Part shown: positions 25,097 to 28,460 of the stretch, piece after piece | Layout: every line of letters starts with the position of its first letter | Position numbering within the stretch: the stretch's first letter is position 1 | Assembly (NCBI GenBank): GCA_044359525.1 | Contig: JBIKLY010000044.1 | Location: 1-28,460, forward strand | Source of the DNA: CAJBIL01 sp044359525 | GTDB taxonomy: Bacteria; Pseudomonadota; Gammaproteobacteria; Burkholderiales; Rhodocyclaceae | Direction: 5' to 3' | DNA length: 28,460 nt | Program-made: the position numbers and the translations under genes | The notes under the pieces: generated by a model | The model's database searches: none | What the model saw: the letters and a program-made list of their open reading frames with translations, nothing else | Told to the model about the DNA's origin: nothing

Positions 25097-26284
25097 TTAT
25101 AGCTTGGATTGGCAAAAACGCACCAGACTGCTCGATAAATCTTCCTGTTTTTCCAGTTTTTCGGCCCAACGACTGGCGAGTTTGTCCAGATCGTCAAGGT
25201 GGGCGACAAAATCCTGCCAATGCGCCAGCTTTAGCTGCCCGCCATTCCATGCGTGCCAGAATTCGTTGAGCGCATGGTTGGTCGCATTTTGTAGCCCGAC
25301 GCAATAAATATCGAGGAATGCATCGAGTTTCGCCAGATGCGCATTTTCTTCCTGCGGGTAAATGTGCCAGACCATAGGTTTTGCAGCCCACTGTGCGCGC
25401 ACGAAGGAATCCTCGCCGCGTACGAAGTTGAGATCGCAGGCCCAGAGCAGCAGGTCATAGCGACTTTGTTCAACGAAGGGAAGTATGCGCAATTCAAGCT
25501 CGCCGCACCGTACAAGATCGCCCGGCTTGAGCGGACGGCCACAGAAGGCTTCAGCAACCGGTAGCGCGCGTGATGCCGGAAGCAGGCAGCAAACGGGCGT
25601 TTCCGAGGCTTGCCATAGCTGCAGCAGATCGGCGATCGCCGGGTTTTCGTAAGCGAATAGCGAAACCTTCAACGCGTTATCTGCTGGTGGCGGAAAGCCA
25701 AGCGACTGCCAGAATTCCAGTTGCCGCACAGGGCTTGCTTCAAAGGCCTGTTTGCGCGAACACAGGTCGTTCTCACGTAACAGGCCACCGGTATCGGCTG
25801 AAAAACCTGGGAAATAAAAATATTTCACCAGCGGCAGGCGAGGGTGCGGCGAACTGAGCGCATGGCAACCGGTAACCCACTGCTCGGCGCTCAGGTATTC
25901 AAGGTTGATCCATGCCGGCGGCGGCTTGCGCTGCACCATCGCCGCGACAAAGCACTCCGGCAGCCGGCAGCCAAAGGCTTCGATCACGACGCCGCCGGGC
26001 GCAAGCTCGGGAAAGCTTGCCGGCCAATGCCGGATCTCGACGCCCGCGATCGTCTGGATTGCCATCTGCGCGTCGATGTCCGGACAAAGCGGCTGAAAAG
26101 ACTTCAGGTCGTCGACCCATAAACGAACGTGCAAATGCTGCTCGGCGGCGAGCTGTCGCGCCAGCCGCCAGCAGACACCGATGTCGCCATAATTGTCGAC
26201 AACGTTGCAAAAAATATCCCAGTCGGGTGGCGATGCGGCGGGCATGGAGGGGGCAGGCGAGCGTGATAACATCGGACCCGACAT
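25097..26284 (-). CDS. earP: EF-P arginine rhamnosyltransferase EarP
   Basis: EarP attaches rhamnose from dTDP-rhamnose to Arg32 of EF-P. The protein, up to 395 residues, carries the family N-terminal motif DIFCNVVDNYGDIGVCWRLARQL. The conserved Asp pair (positions 30 and 34 here) corresponds to Asp13 and Asp17 of characterised EarP. RGEDSFVRAQWAAKPMVWHIYPQEENAH near residue 295 is the nucleotide-sugar binding region of the GT-B fold. The start is uncertain: the ATG at 26284 has AAGG 4 bases upstream but gives about 18 extra residues compared with known EarP. ATGs at 26272 and 26245 are alternatives. Confidence 0.93.
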   Translation of the reverse strand: MSGPMLSRSPAPSMPAASPPDWDIFCNVVDNYGDIGVCWRLARQLAAEQHLHVRLWVDDLKSFQPLCPDIDAQMAIQTIAGVEIRHWPASFPELAPGGVVIEAFGCRLPECFVAAMVQRKPPPAWINLEYLSAEQWVTGCHALSSPHPRLPLVKYFYFPGFSADTGGLLRENDLCSRKQAFEASPVRQLEFWQSLGFPPPADNALKVSLFAYENPAIADLLQLWQASETPVCCLLPASRALPVAEAFCGRPLKPGDLVRCGELELRILPFVEQSRYDLLLWACDLNFVRGEDSFVRAQWAAKPMVWHIYPQEENAHLAKLDAFLDIYCVGLQNATNHALNEFWHAWNGGQLKLAHWQDFVAHLDDLDKLASRWAEKLEKQEDLSSSLVRFCQSKL

Positions 26285-26303
26285 CCTACCTTAGAGCTGC
26301 TGA

Positions 26304-26462
26304 CGATTGGTTCCGTGCAGCAATTAGCGATTGCGCTTAATTTTAAAACCCACCGCAGAGACGCAGAGGACGCAGAGATGACGCAGAGAAAATCAGACTC
26401 CTGTCCGTATTTTGCTCTTCTCTGCGTTTCCTCTGCGTCCTCTGCGTCTCTGCGATTGGTTC
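26304..26462. repeat. CGCAGAG palindromic element with flanking 10-bp direct repeat
   Basis: Two inverted arms of 37 bases (26354-26390 and 26418-26454) enclose a 27-base loop. Their outer 24 bases pair perfectly, then a 4-base mismatch and 9 more pairs follow. Each arm has four CGCAGAG units with 1-, 2- and 4-base spacers. A 10-base word CGATTGGTTC occurs at 26304-26313 and 26453-26462, flanking the element. There is no T run, so it is not a simple terminator. Families of similar CRCAGAG-rich inverted repeats are scattered through many bacterial genomes, as I recall. This copy lies between divergent earP and uvrC. Confidence 0.85.
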
Positions 26463-26496
26463 GATGTTTAAATGCAATCACCCTGATGAACCGATA

Positions 26497-28314
26497 ATGA
26501 ACAAGCCGTTCGACGCCAAATCCCTGCTCGCGACACTGACCGAATTGCCGGGCGTCTATCGCATGCTCGATGCGGCCGACAAGGTGCTCTATGTCGGCAA
26601 GGCAAAAAACCTCAAGAAACGTGTCGCCTCGTATTTTCGCGACAGCCATCCGAGTCCGCGCATTGCACTAATGGTCGCGCAGATCGCCCGGGTCGAAACA
26701 ACGGTCACGCGCTCCGAAGCCGAAGCGCTGCTGCTTGAAAACAACCTCATAAAAAGCCTGTCGCCACGCTACAACATTCTTTTTCGCGACGACAAATCGT
26801 ATCCCTACATCGTGCTGACGCGCGACAGATTTCCGCGCCTTGCTTTCTTTCGTGGCACGACCGACAAGCGCGCCGACTATTTCGGTCCCTTTCCCTCATC
26901 CGTGGCGGTGCGCGAAAGCGTGCATCTTCTGCAGAAAATGTTTCGGCTGCGCACCTGCGAGAGCTCGGTGTTCAACAACCGTACCCGCCCATGTCTGCTC
27001 TACCAGATCAAACGCTGCTCCGGTCCCTGCGTCGACCTGATCAACCCCGAGGCCTATGCACAGGATGTGCAAATGGCCTCCCTGTTCCTGCAGGGGCGCC
27101 AGCAGGAGGTGATCGGCCGATTGACTGCTGCCATGGATCAGGCGGCAACCACGCTCGCCTTCGAGCAGGCCGCGCTTTATCGTGACCAAATCCAGTCCTT
27201 GCGGCAGGTGCAGGACAAGCAGTACGTCGAGAGCAGCAAAGGGGAGGACGTCGATATCGTTGCCGCCGTGGAGGAGGGCGGTATGCTTTGTGTCAATCTC
27301 GCCATGGTGCGCGGCGGCCGCCATCTGGGCGACAAGTCGCAGTTCCCGAGCAACTCGGCGGATTCGACAGCAATCGAAGCATTGACGGCATTTTTGCACC
27401 AGCACTATCTGACGCAGCCGATTCCGGCGCGCATTTTCGTCAATCTTGCGCTGCCCGACAACGAAATGGCCGACACGCTTGGCGAGCTGGCCGGCCGTCC
27501 GGTGCAAATCGGTGAGGCGAGGCTCACCATGCAACGCATCTGGGTCGAGATGGCCGAACAGAACGGCAAACTGGCGATCAGCGCACGGCGCAACATGCTG
27601 TCCCTGCAGGGCAACCGAATCGAAGCGCTCTGCCAGGCACTTGCTCTTGATCTCGACGAAGAAAAAGAGGCGCGTATCGAATGCTTCGATATCAGTCATA
27701 CGCAAGGAGAGGCCACCGTCGCCTCGTGTGTCGTCTATCAGGGAAACGGCATGCGCAAGTCGGAATACCGCCGCTTCAACATCAAGGATATTCAACCGGG
27801 GGATGACTACGCCGCGATACGGCAGGTGGTGTTGCGTCGTTACGAAAAAGTTGCATCCGGCGAGGGCGTCGTACCCACCCTGATTCTCATCGACGGCGGC
27901 AAGGGCCAGGTCAGTTCGGCCGCCTCAGCGCTTGAGGAACTTGGCCTGACGCATTTGCCGATGATCGGCGTCGCCAAAGGCGAAGCGCGCAAGCCGGGCC
28001 TGGAAAGCTTAATTTTCGCCGATGGCCGCGAACCGTTACAATTGGCCCCGGAACACCCCGCACTGCATTTGATCCAGGAAATTCGCGATGAAGCGCATCG
28101 CTTTGCGATAAGCGGCCATCGGGCGCAACGTGGCAAGGCCCGCAGAACCTCGACGCTGGAAGAAATTGGCGGCATCGGGCCGAAACGGCGCAAAGCGCTG
28201 GTGTCGCACTTTGGCGGCTTGCAGGGCATCTCGGATGCCGGGGTGGATCAACTGAGTGCAGTTCCGGGCATCAGCCGGGAACTGGCCGAAAAAATTTACG
28301 CGGCTTTACATTGA
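26497..28314 (+). CDS. uvrC: UvrABC excinuclease subunit C
   Basis: UvrC makes both incisions around bulky DNA lesions in nucleotide excision repair. The 605-residue protein has the N-terminal GIY-YIG nuclease domain (about residues 15-95, LPGVYRMLDAADKVLYVGKA), a Cys-containing segment, the UVR domain that contacts UvrB (about 200-235), the RNase H-like 5' nuclease domain (ECFDISHTQGEATVASCVVY and LILIDGGKGQVSSA), and a C-terminal helix-hairpin-helix pair (IGGIGPKRRKALVSHFGG, VPGISRELAEKIYAAL). I chose the ATG at 26497; an in-frame ATG at 26464 would add 11 residues that run into the repeat edge. The stop overlaps pgsA by 1 base. Confidence 0.96.
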   Translation: MNKPFDAKSLLATLTELPGVYRMLDAADKVLYVGKAKNLKKRVASYFRDSHPSPRIALMVAQIARVETTVTRSEAEALLLENNLIKSLSPRYNILFRDDKSYPYIVLTRDRFPRLAFFRGTTDKRADYFGPFPSSVAVRESVHLLQKMFRLRTCESSVFNNRTRPCLLYQIKRCSGPCVDLINPEAYAQDVQMASLFLQGRQQEVIGRLTAAMDQAATTLAFEQAALYRDQIQSLRQVQDKQYVESSKGEDVDIVAAVEEGGMLCVNLAMVRGGRHLGDKSQFPSNSADSTAIEALTAFLHQHYLTQPIPARIFVNLALPDNEMADTLGELAGRPVQIGEARLTMQRIWVEMAEQNGKLAISARRNMLSLQGNRIEALCQALALDLDEEKEARIECFDISHTQGEATVASCVVYQGNGMRKSEYRRFNIKDIQPGDDYAAIRQVVLRRYEKVASGEGVVPTLILIDGGKGQVSSAASALEELGLTHLPMIGVAKGEARKPGLESLIFADGREPLQLAPEHPALHLIQEIRDEAHRFAISGHRAQRGKARRTSTLEEIGGIGPKRRKALVSHFGGLQGISDAGVDQLSAVPGISRELAEKIYAALH

Positions 28315-28460
28315 TGCCATTGAATGTACCGATACTCCTGACCTGGCTGCGGATCGTCCTGATCCCGCTGATGATTGCTGTCTATTACGTGCCGGAATCG
28401 TGGGTGCACGGAATAGGGCGCGACCTTTCGGCAACCCTGATTTTCACCGTGGCCGCCGCG
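28314..28460 (+). CDS. pgsA: CDP-diacylglycerol-glycerol-3-phosphate phosphatidyltransferase, N-terminus
   Basis: PgsA makes phosphatidylglycerol phosphate in the inner membrane. Only 49 codons are visible before the window ends. The protein starts MPLNVPILLTWLRIVLIPLM, the typical PgsA N-terminus with its first membrane helix; the catalytic CDP-alcohol motif DGxxAR lies beyond the edge. The start overlaps the uvrC stop by one base (TGATG). uvrC-pgsA is a well-known bacterial gene pair, which supports the call. Confidence 0.88.
   Translation, partial: MPLNVPILLTWLRIVLIPLMIAVYYVPESWVHGIGRDLSATLIFTVAAA

Noticed and set aside
26354..26454. Possible CRISPR or tandem repeat array from repeated CGCAGAG
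   Set aside because: The units are 7 bases with 1-4-base spacers and are arranged as inverted arms; there are no 30-base repeats with unique spacers and no cas genes.
26896..27795. Minus-strand open frame of 299 codons opposite uvrC
   Set aside because: Antisense shadow of the UvrC nuclease domains; no domain of its own.

Overview
This window is ordinary, gene-dense chromosomal DNA from a proteobacterium, most likely a betaproteobacterium of Rhodocyclales/Nitrosomonadales type. That placement is inferred from gene order (rne | rluC; yceD-rpmF-plsX-fabHDG-acpP-fabF; rpoE-rseC-mucD; lepA-lepB-rnc-era-recO-pdxJ-acpS-nagZ), from the EarP/Arg32 version of EF-P, and from general protein resemblance. 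No database search was possible. I see no rRNA or tRNA gene, prophage, insertion sequence or CRISPR array.

Layout. (1) 1-952: the 5' part of rne (RNase E) on the minus strand. A 401-bp divergent region (953-1353) rich in hairpins separates it from rluC. (2) 1354-4274: rluC, a HAD phosphatase, a small Rieske protein and the signal peptide peptidase gene sppA, tightly packed on the plus strand. (3) 4271-5599: a short RsmI-like methyltransferase and a YceF-type Maf pyrophosphatase on the minus strand; the methyltransferase and sppA interlock at their stop codons. (4) 5686-11869: the lipid cluster yceD-rpmF-plsX-fabH-fabD-fabG-acpP-fabF, with a promoter almost on top of the yceD start, a terminator-like hairpin before plsX, and a separate promoter and hairpin around acpP. 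(5) 11884-13867: a YgfX-like membrane protein convergent with nadB. (6) 14058-16916: an rpoE-type sigma factor, rseC, the mucD protease and a glutaredoxin-like gene, closed by a strong terminator. The usual anti-sigma genes rseA and rseB are absent. (7) 17003-24438: lepA, lepB, a DUF4845 gene, rnc, era, recO, pdxJ, acpS and nagZ, with five ATGA start/stop overlaps. (8) 24456-26284: a bidirectional terminator, then efp and earP on the minus strand. (9) 26285-28460: a long perfect-arm palindrome built of CGCAGAG units, then uvrC and the start of pgsA.

The genes combine RNA processing (rne, rluC, rnc, era), translation (rpmF, lepA, efp/earP), fatty acid and phospholipid synthesis (plsX, fab genes, acpP, acpS, pgsA), envelope quality control and export (sppA, rpoE, rseC, mucD, lepB, nagZ), cofactor synthesis (nadB, pdxJ) and DNA repair (recO, uvrC). 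I found no convincing undescribed system. The items most worth a second look are non-coding or organisational: the rpoE operon without rseA/rseB and with a sigma-E-like promoter inside it, the CGCAGAG palindrome with a flanking 10-bp repeat, the tandem repeat over the acpP promoter, the near-leaderless yceD promoter, and the hairpin that covers the rne ribosome binding site.
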